Origin: Anisakis pegreffii
Lineage: Eukaryota > Nematoda > Chromadorea > Rhabditida > Anisakidae
Length of the DNA: 64,000 nt
NCBI GenBank assembly: GCA_035041965.1
Contig: JAPYMA010000581.1
Coordinates: forward strand, 58,462 to 122,461
Direction: 5' to 3'
Part shown: in pieces, positions 11,880 through 23,905 of the stretch
Layout: every line of letters begins with the position of its first letter
Numbering within the stretch: position 1 is the first letter of the stretch
Translations under genes and position numbers: made by a program
Notes under the pieces: generated by a model
Told to the model about the DNA's origin: nothing
What the model saw: only the letters and a program-made list of their open reading frames with translations
Database searches by the model: none

Positions 11880-13800
11880 AGGGAGATATAAACATTGCTG
11901 AACAATTCTGCTTATTTGAGGAGATATAGGTATATTCATGACAAAATCTTAACAAGCGCAAGGCGCTCATTCATTTAAATTGACCACTAAAAATCAACAA
12001 ATGCGCTACCAGAGCACTAAAAGAGTTGCCATCTTCAAGGTAACCGCACTCTCAGGTTGTCCGGGTAACATTTCGATTTCTTTGCACCATTCAATCCAGC
12101 CGAATCTCTAGATCCAGAATATCATACATTTCGCCAAGCAATTCTTCGTATTTGAGGAGAAACAGGTATTTTCATAGCGCAACATCAACCAGGGCTAAGA
12201 AAATGGCTATATCTCATCAAGAAAGCAAAATCGGTTAGCAAAATAATGATATTCTGAACAAGGAGATCCAGTTGGATTGACCATGCAAAAAAATGTATAT
12301 ACTGGGCAAACGTGAGCTTACGGTAGCCTTGAAGGTGGCACACGAGATATTATTAACAAAATGCCCATATCTCCTCAAGCAAGCCAAATTGCTCAATAAA
12401 ATATATAATATTCTGAAACTAGAGGTACTGCTGGATCGAGCGGTAAAAAGAAATTCACACGTTCCCGGCAAACCTGAGAAGACGGTTAGCTCGAAGATAG
12501 CAATTCGCCTATTCCTAATATGAACGTATTGATTGCACTACAGTGATCACTTTGCGTGAATGAGCGCGACTGCGCCATCTAATTGAGATAGGTCTAAGAA
12601 AATGGCTATATCTGCTCAGAAAAGCAAAATCGCTCGACAACATATATGATTTTCTGAATAAGGAGATGCAGCTGGATTGACTGATGCAAAAAATTCATAT
12701 GTTACTGGGCAAACTTGAGAAGACGGTAGGCTTGAATGTATCAAACCAATCGATCGAGCAGAATCTCTGGATAAAGAAAATCATATATTTTGTTGAGCGA
12801 TTTTGCTTTGTTGAGGAGATGTAGCTATTTTTTTAAAGCTATCTCAACTAGCGCTGAGTCGCTCATTCACATTCCCGTATGATCACTATAGATCAATTGA
12901 GAGGCTATACATAACTATAGAAATTTGAGTTTGATGTATTCAAGCTCATCGTCTTCTCAGCTTTGCCCGGAAACATACCATCATTTATACACCGTTCGAT
13001 CGAGCAGAATCTCTTCTTTCTAATGATGAAATGCTGGCTTGAAAATTTCCACTTTGCGAGGAGACATATTAATTTTTGTGAATCTATTCGGGTAAAGACA
13101 TTAAAGCCTACCGTACCCTCAGTTTTGACTAGTAACATATGAATTTTTTTGCCTCAGTCCATCCAGTTGGATCACCTCATTCACAGTAACATATATTTTG
13201 TTGAACGATGTTGCTTTCCTGAGGAGCTATAGCCATTTACTTAGATCTACGTTAATTCGATAGCGCAGTCGCGCTCATTAATACAAATTGATCGTTACAG
13301 AGCCATCAATACGTTCACATTAGAAATAGGCGGATTGCGATCTTCGAGCTAACCGTCATCTCAGGTTTGCCCGGAAACATGCGAATTTCTTTTCACCATT
13401 CGATCCAGCGGAGCTAGATTCAAAATGTTTTCTTTCTATTTTTTCTTCTTTCTAAAAATGAAATATTCCTTCAGAAATTTCAACACTAGAGGTGACAGAG
13501 CTATTTTTGTGATGCCTCACGGGTTAGCTCATTCAAGCCTACCGTACCCTCAGCATGTGATTTTTTTGCATCATTCGATCCAGCTGGATCTGCCTATACG
13601 GAAAAAAATATATTGTTGGGTTATTTTACTTTCCTGAGGTGGTGTAGCCATTTTCTAGAGATACATCCCATTTCAATAGCGCAATCGCTCGCGCTACTTC
13701 TAGTATGAACGTGTTGATTGCTCTATAGTGATCAATTTGAATGAGCGCGGCCACGACCGATTGATTGATTCAATTGATCACCACAGATCACCCTTCTCAT
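11880..13800. repeat. Cluster of diverged dispersed repeats related to the 239-bp satellite, both orientations
   Basis: Units of about 200-240 bp alternate in orientation. Diagnostic pieces shared with the satellite are GAGATAGGT followed by AAGAAAATGGCTATATCT, CATATGTTACTGGGCAAAC, and GAGCGCGACTGCGC. A composite around 12290-12740 recurs in near-identical order at 30100-30560. Reverse-oriented copies are clear at about 11960-12190, 12860-13140 and 13200-13420. Short ORFs here are shadows of the repeat. The pattern suits a non-autonomous mobile family from which the tandem array was amplified, but terminal inverted repeats and target duplications could not be fixed by eye. Confidence 0.75.
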
Positions 13801-15479
13801 AACGTTCATTCATTTTTTCATTCAGCACTCATTTATTTCTGTTGCGTATGTTTCGCACGGTGAATTGGTGCTGTGTATGTGTACGTTTTGCATGATATTA
13901 CGTGTCGTTAAATTCGCTATTGCGCCATTTATATTTTGGGCCCATATCGGTCTAACTTTTTAGGTTTATTGGTATCATACTGTTTGGTGGGTCGATTATT
14001 GCATAAACTGAGGGGAAGTATAAGAAGGGGATAAGTTTCGCTGAAGGGGGAGTCAGGGAAGATTATCTGGGCCCGGTCTTTGAATTCTGTTTTAATGATG
14101 ATGTAAGCTGATGTTTGACAAGCTTAAATCATATCTTATTAATTCATCATCATCGCTATATTAGGTATAGAACGTTGATAACGTGTGAGAATAATCTATT
14201 ATTAGGAAATGTGTCATGAATTAGAATTGTATTAAGCTGCATTTCATGCAAACTGCGAATTAGTTACTTAATATTGTTCAGTTATGGAGACGAGTAGGAG
14301 ACCAAACTGGTGTAGTTTCAGCGGTCTAGCTACTGGTGAGGAATTGAATCATTTTTTGTGGTGATTTGATTCGTTATTTGGTGGTTCGAAGTGACTTTAT
14401 TATCAATTAGTCCTGCAAACTTTTCCCAATCGAATATGATTCTACCGAATATTCAGTGGTATGGTGAAACGAATACATCCATCACTGAGTGTTCAGTCCT
14501 GACTAGAAGTGAATATTCAATGGTGATTGTGTTGCTTTAGCCTATCAAATAGCTGCGTGATGGCAATGTTAGTATATTCGGCAATATAACAATGTGGCGT
14601 ACGGTCGAAATGATACATTTTGTGAAAATTGTGCCGTTGTTCAATTCCAGGTAAAACGTGTTTGCTGGCGCGGTTATAGACGACCATCAACTGGATATGG
14701 GGATCGATGGCGATGGCCGAGCGGCATTACATGGTCGTGATGGTAACAGCAGCAGCATTTTTGGTCAGTTAGCAACAGATACCGTGATATTACCAACAAT
14801 AACAATTATATGGCCAATAAATACGAGGAATGCGAAGCGACAACTGACAAATCAGATGCACGAGGAAGCGTGAGATTAGGAATTTGAAATTTATTTTTTT
14901 AGTTCTTTTCCTTTCCATTTGGATTCGAATGAGTAACAAGTAATAGAATCACATTGTTCATTATTTACCTTTCACTTTGTGCTTACAATTAGAGACTGGA
15001 AAATGAAGTTTCTATGCATTTTTTTTGCATTGTAGATTATTTGATTTGTAAGCATATTATCATATTCACTGCTACAGACTTTTTCATTGTTATTATTTTT
15101 TTAATTTGTGTATTGATTATTGTTGTCAGTATTGTTTGTAATTTTATAATTGACCCAACGATTTCTCCAATCCAGGCACCCCTTTATTCCCTATAATATG
15201 AGCTCTGTTACATGGATGTATTTTGGATGTCATAGATATGAGACTGCCCATGGGCTCAGCCAAAGACTTTACATGACATGACTGGAACTTGAACATGTAT
15301 TAACTTGACTTCAACTTGAGTTTGAGATGAACTGATTAGACTCTGACCTTATTTGATCAAACTTTGACATATGTATAACATGACTTTGACTTATGTTTAA
15401 GATTATCATTTAGTTGAGGGAACAGTTGCAACCAGTGTTGATAATAATTGTACTGGCATATGTAAAGAAAAAATCCCAT
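13801..15479. other. Gene-free stretch, one weak exon candidate
   Basis: Mostly unremarkable AT-rich DNA. At 14650-14740 an acceptor TTCCAG is followed by a short GC-richer block open in more than one frame, but no partner exon was found. At 15280-15410 there is a loose repetition of ACTTGA/TTTGAC words. Nothing else is supported. Confidence 0.35.
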
Positions 15480-17640
15480 TCAACTAAACTGACCTTCATA
15501 AATGTAGGGTATGAGTCACCTTATGAAGCTAGCGGTAGGTCTGGAAAGTTCGCCTGGACCACTCACCTGTAGAGTCGAGTTGCTGAACTGAGCAGTGACT
15601 CGAAAAACGTTTTCCGGGTAATGCTATTTAATAACAGCTGGAATGAAGCTGATGTGGTATTATTAGTATGGTCAATGATCATTCTTATAAGCATATTTTG
15701 GTTGCGTGGGTGATCCCAACCCGTCGAGCTGCCAACAAGAGGGGCTAGGTTTAGGTAAATGCGACGGGCGTTCCCCGCCTACCGGCAGTCTCGGCGAATC
15801 GGGGAGAAATAAACTAAAATATGTTAACAATACTTACCCGAGTATTGTTAGCATTGAATCTCAGCGATATTATACGGGCGTTCCCGGCCTGGGAAAGGCG
15901 CCAATTTGACCGGGGATAGGGACTGCGCGTAAGTTGGCCTGAGTAGTGCCTTCGGGCATTTGCTCAGGTAACGAGGGTTCCCGGACTCACCGTGCGCACT
16001 TTCCCTTAACAGGGGGGAATTATGATTGGGTTGACCATTGACTACACTTATGAAACCACATGGCTTAGTTTCAGTGTTATTAAATGTGTTATAAGGAGAA
16101 ATCTCTCAGGTGTTTGTGGTTACTCGCCGAAGCTTATCTATTAGCTAGTGTCATGACGGCATTCATACAATTCTACGGTGATATCCTTATGTCCCTTGCC
16201 AGTGCAGTTATTGTCCGTCATTAATGATAATGAGATATGAGGTTAATTCAAGAAATCCATTGAAATGGGATAAAAAGCATAGTAGGAACCTCAGTTTGAT
16301 AAAAGGAAGATATTCAGGTATCACCCAATTTAAAATTCATAACCTAGAATAATTGATCATTTGCGAGAGCTTCGATTCCAGGTTGAAGTATAACCGGGTA
16401 GCTTCGGTTTAGCTTATGCATAAAAGCTGTACTTCTATCTCAGCTACTAACACAGGTTCCTTTTAGGCTTCGAATAAGCCGAATTGTGGACATTGAAAGT
16501 GAGCCTCTTTTAAGATATTTAAGATATCCGTTGCTGTTCGTCTCATACAAGCTCATTAAAATTAAGAGCGCTGAGATACAAAGTATGAAAGGGCCGTTTA
16601 ATATGTAAATTAGTTGAAAGCCTTAAATAGCTATAGGTGGTACCATAAGTTAACCTTAACGAGGAACAAGTATGAGGTGGAATTGTTGGGTTTTGTATGA
16701 TGCTCTTTAGAAATTTCTAGAATTTGTTTACGTTATTTCGTTTTGAAGTGCTCGAGTAATTGAGTCGGTGAAATGTCGTGTATAGGTGAGCATTTAATGT
16801 GCTGTTGCTTGATATTTTGTTTGGTTGTTGTTCGTGTTGCTATGTTGTTGTTCATTATGCTTTGTTATTTTGGTTGTTTTGATTTGTTATTAATTTGTTG
16901 TCATTCTTTGATGTTCATCGTGCTTTGTTATCGCTTGGTTTCACTTTTTGTACGTGCTTCTGTTATTGATACTTGCATTATTTACTATTGTGTTTTTGAT
17001 GCTGTTGCGCCGCGGTAATGGAGAGCAGCACTGTTCAGTATATTTCGGCTGCATTTCGTGAGTGTGACAGAATCGTAATGTTCGTTCGGGCCCCAAATGA
17101 ACCATCGGAACTGATTGGGCATCATCCAGTGGGGTCGAGCTCAACCTTAGCGCCGAGACTTTCACTTATGCAGAGATTGGGCCATGTTTGAAAGTATGGA
17201 AATGCCGCGGCGCAACAGCTGAGTAAATGTGTTTCCATGTGTTGCTAACACATTAAGATGGAAGAGTCGACACTATCCGTCGATTTCAATGCTTCAAAAG
17301 TTGTCGTAACAGGTAACGGTGAGATTTTGTACGGATGAGTTCGTAGGGATTTAGCTGTGAGACAAATATTCGATGTTACACGTTGCAGTACTAGGAGCAA
17401 AGCAATCTTAGCGCATGAATTGTTTAAATTTGCGTTTATCGTTTGAAGAAAGTCTGGGCCTCTGGTTTGCTTATCTTGTCGTTTTTGATAGCTGAGGCTT
17501 TTACGGGCTAGTTTGTTTTTTATTTTTTTGTATCCACATATTTTAAGGGTCTGTTTTTTTGCACGTCATAGTGTTAGGAACAAAGCAATCTTGGCGCATG
17601 GGTTGTTTAAATTTGCGTTATGTTGACGTAAGCTAATTGA
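15480..17640 (+). ncRNA. Unassigned island dense in perfect stem-loops, with short rRNA-like motifs
   Basis: Locally richer in G and C than its neighbours and without a credible long ORF. Stems seen directly: 15825-15850 (10-bp perfect stem, 6-base loop); 15938-15968 (long hairpin closed by a UUCG tetraloop) nested in a longer-range pairing 15924-15998; 16153-16159 with 16215-16221 (7 bp perfect); 16385-16390 with 16430-16435 enclosing two smaller hairpins. GCCGCGGTAAT at 17009-17019 resembles the small-subunit rRNA 530 loop, and GTCGTAACAGGTAAC at 17303-17317 resembles the rRNA 3' end, but they lie only about 300 bases apart and other universal rRNA blocks are absent. It could be a decayed rDNA or spacer fragment, a structured RNA gene or a retroelement leader. 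Orientation is inferred from the rRNA-like motifs only. Confidence 0.3.
17388..17620 (+). repeat. Two diverged copies of a roughly 50-bp segment, 183 bp apart
   Basis: GGAGCAAAGCAATCTTAGCGC at 17394 on and GGAACAAAGCAATCTTGGCGC at 17577 on (given in part) both continue into TTGTTTAAATTTGCGTT. They lie just downstream of the rRNA-like motif. Confidence 0.75.
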
Positions 17641-18270
17641 GCCTATGTGGCATTGGATGAGCTACGTAAGTCTGTGGGCATTCCTACAGCTGCGTGAGTA
17701 TTCAGAAGTATGACGTCAGGTCTTGACTATCGGAGTGAAGAGATAGGTTTATATGTAGGCGGATCATCGAATTGGTTGTGTTAGAAGAGATGGATGTTCG
17801 GAAGAATTAGAGATATGAGAAGCGGTAATACATTTGATTGCTCTATTCATCCATAGAAACAGTACAGAGCTCTTCAAAATCCGGTTACATGGTTATTGCA
17901 TCACGTTATTGTATGAAAGGAGTGTTAAATGAGTTACGTTGTTTGTGTGATTTTTGAATGAACTGGATTGACAGATACAAAATGAGTATGGTGATGAGAT
18001 GAATTATGCATAAACAAGAGGGAGGCTCTTTGAAGAAAAGTTGTGAGCCATCCATCCAGTCATCAAAGTATTGGCTGAACTCTAGAAATCAAACCCGATA
18101 AAATTAACAGAGCTGATTTTAAGTTATTTAAGCGAAAATGCTAATTTTTTTTGATTTTGACGTGTGAGAGTGATGCAATGCTCAGTGATTTGACAACAAC
18201 GCATGAAGTTTTGCATCTTACAATTAGAATAGAAATTTCTCAAGTGTAAAATCATGCAGCTTTCAGCTAA
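17641..18270. other. Gene-free spacer before the satellite array
   Basis: No exon, RNA gene or clear repeat was recognised. The last bases run into the first satellite unit at the shared CCGGTAGCTTGAAGATGG. Confidence 0.4.
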
Positions 18271-21200
18271 ACCGGTAGCTTGAAGATGGCAAATTCTGTA
18301 ATGCTATATTAATGTGTGCGGTGATCTGTAGTGATACGTTGCACAATGAATGAGAGCGACTGCGCTGATTGAGATAGGTTCAAGAAAATAGCTATATCTC
18401 CTCAAGTACGAAGAATCGCTCGGCAACATATATGATAATCTGAATCCAGAGGACCTTAGGAGTCGAATGGCGTAAATAAATTCATATGTTACTGGGCAAA
18501 CTTGAGGGTACCGGTAGCTTGAAGATGGCAAATTCTATAATGCTATATTAATGTGGGCGGTGATCTGTAGTGATACGTTGCACAATGAATGAGAGCGACT
18601 GCGCTGATTGAGATAGGTTCAAGAAAATAGCTATATCTCCTCAAGTACGAAGAATCGCTCGGCAACATATATGATATTCTGAATCCAGAGGACCTGAGGA
18701 GTCGAATGGCGTAAATAAATTCATATGTTACTGGGCAAACTTGAGGGTACCGGTAGCTTGAAGATGGCAAATTCTATAATGCTATATTAATGTGTGCGGT
18801 GATCTGTAGTGATACGTTGCACAATGAATGAGAGCGACTGCGCTGATTGAGATAGGTTCAAGAAAGTAGCTATATCTCCTCAAGTAAGAAGAATCGCTCG
18901 GCAACATGTATGATATTCTGAATCCAGAGGACCTGAGGAGTCAAATGGCGTAAAGAAATTCATATGTTACTGGGCAAACTTGAGGGTACCGGTAGCTTGA
19001 AGATGGCAAATTCTATAATGCTATATTAATGTGGGCGGTGATCTGTAGTGATACGTTGCACAATGAATGAGAGCGACTGCGCTGATTGAGATAGGTTCAA
19101 GAAAATAGCTATATCTCCTCAAGTACGAAGAATCGCTCGGCAACATATATGATATTCTGAATCCAGAGGACCTGAGGAGTCGAATGGCGTAAATAAATTC
19201 ATATGTTACTGGGCAAACTTGAGGGTACCGGTAGCTTGAAGATGGCAAATTCTGTAATGCTATATTAATGTGTGCGGTGATCTGTAGTGATACGTTGCAC
19301 AATGAATGAGAGCGACTGCGCTGATTGAGATAGGTTCAAGAAAGTAGCTATATCTCCTCAAGTAAGAAGAATCGCTCGGCAACATGTATGATATTCTGAA
19401 TCCAGAGGACCTGAGGAGTCGAATGGCGTAAAGAAATTCATATGTTACTGGGCAAACTTGAGGGTACCGGTAGCTTGAAGATGGCAAATTCTATAATGCT
19501 ATATTAATGTGTGCGGTGATCTGTAGTGATACGTTGCACAATGAATGAGAGCGACTGCGCTGATTGAGATAGGTTCAAGAAAATAGTTATATCTCCTCAA
19601 GTACGAAGAATCGCTCGGCAACATATATGATATTCTGAATCCAGAGGACCTGAGGAGTCGAATGGCGTAAAGAAATTCATATGTTACTGGGCAAACTTGA
19701 GGGTACCGGTAGCTTGAAGATGGCAAATTCTATAATGCTATATTAATGTGGGCGGTGATCTGTAGTGATACGTTGCACAATGAATGAGAGCGACTGCGCT
19801 GATTGAGATAGGTTCAAGAAAATAGCTATATCTCCTCAAGTACGAAGAATCGCTCGGCAACATATATGATATTCTGAATCCAGAGGACCTGAGGAGTCGA
19901 ATGGCGTAAAGAAATTCATATGTTACTGGGCAAACTTGAGGGTACCGGTAGCTTGAAGATGGCAAATTCTATAGTGCTATATTAATGTGGGCGGTGATCC
20001 ATAGTGATATTTTATACAATGAATGAGAGCGACTGCGCTGATTGAGATAGGTTCAAGAAAGTAGCTATATCTCCTCAATTAAGAAGAACCGCTCGGCAAC
20101 ATGTATGATATTCTGAATCCAGAGGACCTGAGGAGTCGAATGGCGTAAAGAAATTCATATGTTACTGGGCAAACTTGAGGGTACCGGTAGCTTGAAGATG
20201 GCAAATTCTATAATGCTATATTAATGTGGGCGGTGATCTGTAGTGATACGTTGCACAATGAATGAGAGCGACTGCGCTGATTGAAATAGGTTCAAGAAAA
20301 TAGTTATATCTCCTCAAGTACGAAGAATCGCTCGGCAACATATATGATATTCTGAATCCAGAGGACCTGAGGAGTCGAATGGCGTAAAGAAATTCATATG
20401 TTACTGGGCAAACTTGAGGGTACCGGTAGCTTGAAGATGGCAAATTCTATAATGCTATATTAATGTGGGCGGTGATCTGTAGTGATACGTTGCACAATGA
20501 ATGAGAGCGACTGCGCTGATTGAGATAGGTTCAAGAAAATAGCTATATCTCCTCAAGTACGAAGAATCGCTCGGCAACATATATGATATTCTGAATCCAG
20601 AGGACCTGAGGAGTCGAATGGCGTAAAGAAATTCATATGTTACTGGGCAAACTTGAGGGTACCGGTAGCTTGAAGATGGCAAATTCTATAGTGCTATATT
20701 AATGTGGGCGGTGATCCATAGTGATATTTTATACAATGAATGAGAGCGACTGCGCTGATTGAGATAGGTTCAAGAAAGTAGCTATATCTCCTCAAGTAAG
20801 AAGAATCGCTCGGCAACATGTATGATATTCTGAATCCAGAGGACCTGAGGAGTCGAATGGCGTAAAGAAATTCATATGTTACTGGGCAAACTTGAGGGTA
20901 CCGGTAGCTTGAAGATGGCAAATTCTATAATGCTATATTAATGTGGGCGGTGATCTGTAGTGATACGTTGCACAATGAATGAGAGCGACTGCGCTGATTG
21001 AGATAGGTTCAAGAAAATAGCTATATCTCCTCAAGTACGAAGAATCGCTCGGCAACATATATGATATTCTGAATCCAGAGGACCTGAGGAGTCGAATGGC
21101 GTAAAGAAATTCATATGTTACTGGGCAAACTTGAGGGTACCGGTAGCTTGAAGATGGCAAATTCTATAATGCTATATTAATGTGGGCGGTGATCTGTAGT

Positions 21201-21741
21201 GATACGTTGCACAATGAATGAGAGCGACTGCGCTGATTGAGATAGGTTCAAGAAAATAGCTATATCTCCTCAAGTACGAAGAATCGCTCGGCAACATATA
21301 TGATATTCTGAATCCAGAGGACCTGAGGAGTCGAATGGCGTAAAGAAATTCATATGTTACTGGGCAAACTTGAGGGTACCGGTAGCTTGAAGATGGCAAA
21401 TTCTATAGTGCTATATTAATGTGGGCGGTGATCCATAGTGATATTTTATACAATGAATGAGAGCGACTGCGCTGATTGAGATAGGTTCAAGAAAGTAGCT
21501 ATATCTCCTCAAGTAAGAAGAATCGCTCGGCAACATGTATGATATTCTGAATCCAGAGGACCTGAGGAGTCGAATGGCGTAAAGAAATTCATATGTTACT
21601 GGGCAAACTTGAGGGTACCGGTAGCTTGAAGATGGCAAATTCTATAATGCTATATTAATGTGGGCGGTGATCTGTAGTGATACGTTGCACAATGAATGAG
21701 AGCGACTGCGCTGATTGAGATAGCTTTAAAAAAACAGCTAT
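18271..21741. repeat. 239-bp satellite array, left block (14 full units plus a partial one)
   Basis: Strict 239-base period: the landmark CTATATTAATGTG starts units at 18304, 18543, 18782 and so on to 21650. Units are nearly identical and fall into linked types. Type A has AAAATAGCTAT, AAGTACGAAG and CATATATG; type B has AAAGTAGCTAT, AAGTAAGAAG and CATGTATG; a third variant has ATCCATAGTG and TTTTATAC. That third variant recurs at 19977, 20694 and 21411, exactly 717 bases (three units) apart, with two type-A units between, so this block has a three-unit higher-order repeat. The last unit breaks off at the retroelement junction near 21741. Each unit carries a 75-codon open frame on the minus strand. 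With no promoter or splice context, it is most simply a by-product of homogenisation. Confidence 0.97.
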
Positions 21742-21836
21742 GATGATATAGTTGGGGGATAGATGATTATTTGTGATATAAGAATTTATTGTTTATGGGT
21801 GTTAGACGTGAATGAACAAAGGATGGAGGGAGTACA

Positions 21837-21893
21837 TGTTTCGGCCCTTATTCGTTGACATGTGCTCCCAGGTTATGCACGGGCCATCGTCAG
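21837..21893 (-). ncRNA. Hammerhead-ribozyme-like core near the retroelement 3' end
   Basis: On the minus strand CTGACGA (21887-21893, matching CUGANGA) is followed by GGCCC, a 33-base loop, then GGGCC and GAAAC (21838-21842): the conserved hammerhead core around a 5-bp stem II. Hammerheads are known in Penelope-like elements. The remaining helices are not clear. Bases after GAAAC pair with a segment inside the stem II loop (GGGAGCACATG with CATGTACTCCC, one mismatch), which would compete with or form a pseudoknot with stem II. It could be a decayed or variant ribozyme. Confidence 0.4.
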
Positions 21894-22888
21894 AACGATA
21901 TGCACAACCTTGGTAGAGATAGACGAGGATGAGGGTAGATGTTGGAGATATGAATGTGTTAAACGATGTGGGAGATGTAGTATGGTGGTTAGGAATTAGA
22001 AAGGTGAGAAGCGTTAAGACTATGAAATAGATTGAAATTAGAAGATGATTGGAAGGAATGAGGTGATTGAGAGAAGTGATATGGATGGAAAAGTGTGAAA
22101 AGTACCTGAGTGACGAAAGATTTGTCGCTATTACTTCTTGAACGTTTGTTGCGTGGTTCCATAAATTGTTCCATTTTTTAGATATCTGTACGGCTATAAA
22201 GAAGTGAAGTTTATATTGGAAATGTTTACAATTGAAGTAAACACGCGTAACGAATACAGGTGTAATAGCGCGGTGAGAAACGTTTGTATGATATGATAGT
22301 GAAGTTTATTGGTATACATTTTTTCTACAGTAATAAAGAGGTGGTAAAAGAAGTAAAATGAGGTGATAATGTAGGTGAAGTTTTGTGTGATAGGATGAGA
22401 AATGAGATAGAGCAAGGGTATAGCTTATGAATAATGAAATGAGTTGAAGGGTTAAGGTTGGTTAAATACTGTTGTTAATGTAAGGATGTTTGTATTTTGG
22501 GGAAGGTTTGGGATATGGGCAATGGTAGTAGTATGTGAGGGATAGATTAATGATAGCTGGAGGGGAAGAAGAATGATTGTTGATGATGAAAGTAAATAGG
22601 GTGGTTTATTAGTGCGCTTTTTTATATAGATTAAGTATTGTTTAGGGGGTGATTAGAGTGAGGAATTAAGCTTGACCTGGTTGATGATGGTTAATGTGAG
22701 GAATTTCAAGTTTTTTATGGACGGATAGATGAATTTCAGTAGAACGTGTTTGTATTTAGAAAAAGTATTTTTTAAGATTTTGTAAAGATTTTCAATTGCG
22801 AGACCTTTTTGGTGGTAAATGCTGATTAAATTGACGCTGTGTTTAATGAGTAGTTGCAGATTGCTGCAAATATGAGCATATCTAACTA

Positions 22889-23217
22889 GGAAAGGTCACA
22901 AACTTAATCTGGCGTTTCGCGATGAAATATACATCATATTGTAGGGCTCCTCGAGCTGATCATGAATATGTAAGTAATTTTTGCGAAACACAAAGGGGAG
23001 GCGAAATATGGCGGGGAAAAGGTTTTCAGTGTATTGAAGACAAGTTCTGAATTCCGAAGTGGCAGCAGCGGCCTGGCCTAGTGGGTAGTGCACTAGCGCT
23101 AAGTGTGGGTGGGCGGTGGTTCTGTTCCGCGTGATGCCGAAGCCTTTTTTCTCGTGTATGTATGACATATTCAAACAACCATGATATTCTGATTCCCTCC
23201 CCACAACTTTTTTGCAC
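22889..23217 (+). repeat. Inverted-repeat arm 1 with tRNA-like Pol III boxes
   Basis: About 329 bp, repeated in reverse complement at about 23577-23905 with high identity; the arms are separated by about 360 bp. It contains an exact A-box consensus match TGGCCTAGTGG at 23074-23084 and a near B box GGTTCTGTTCC at 23118-23128, 33 bases apart, which is the spacing of tRNA genes. Partial D, anticodon and T stems can be drawn, but the acceptor stem is poor. The first bases of the arm (GGTCACAAACTTAATCTGGC) also encode the end of the RT frame in the opposite arm. Best read as a tRNA-derived SINE or a Penelope-type terminal repeat in inverted configuration. Confidence 0.75.
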
Positions 23218-23576
23218 AGTTGTGGGAACATTTTATGTTCTTTATTTATGTTTTTGATTTTATTTTTTTATTTTGGATTTTTTTGTTTTTTATATCTGAT
23301 CGTAGTGACCATGTCTATTGACAACAAAATGATTGGAACAAAATATAATTTACAGTAAGAACATTTTATAAATGAGAGCTGATCACAATTATTTATATCA
23401 CAGTCTTGCGTAGCGTCGTGGGAGAAGCACACTTGGACCGGCGTTTTAAATTCTTCCGTTTGAATGATGACCACGAATCCAAAATTAGAACCATACGTGG
23501 CTGCATCCAGGTACAAACAATCAAGAGAGATCTCAAAGTTTTTAAAATATGTAAAAATATCCCCACAAAGAAAGAT

Positions 23577-23905
23577 AGAAGCTGTGGGGAGGGAATCAGA
23601 ATATCATGGTTGTTTGAATATGTCATACATACACGAGAAAAAAAACTTCGGCATCACGCGGAACAGAACCACCGCCCACCCACACTTAGCGCTAGTGCAC
23701 TACCCACTAGGCCAGGCCGCTGCTGCCACTTCGGAATTCAGAACTTGTCTTCAATACACTGAAAACCTTTTCCCCGCCATATTTCGCCTCCCCTTTGTGT
23801 TTCGCAAAAATTTTTTACATATTAATGATCTGCTCGAGGAGCTCTACAATCTGATGTATATTTCATCGCGAAACGCCAGATTAAGTTTGTGACCTTTCCT
23901 TGATA
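23577..23905 (-). repeat. Inverted-repeat arm 2 with tRNA-like Pol III boxes
   Basis: Reverse complement of arm 1 with scattered substitutions and small indels. The Pol III boxes read on the minus strand. The RT frame ends inside this arm (stop at 23844), so the arm has replaced or supplied the RT C-terminus. Plus-strand ORFs here are shadows. Confidence 0.75.

Noticed and set aside
17018..17190. 57-codon ORF beginning MESSTVQYISAAF in the structured island
   Set aside because: It overlaps the rRNA-like motif and has no splice or domain support; chance is likely.
15480..17640. Calling an rRNA gene outright
   Set aside because: Only two short conserved words match; spacing and the other universal rRNA blocks are absent.
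23406..23892. Plus-strand ORFs of 118 and 142 codons in the retroelement
   Set aside because: They overlap the inverted-repeat arm and the RT frame on the other strand and have no domain.
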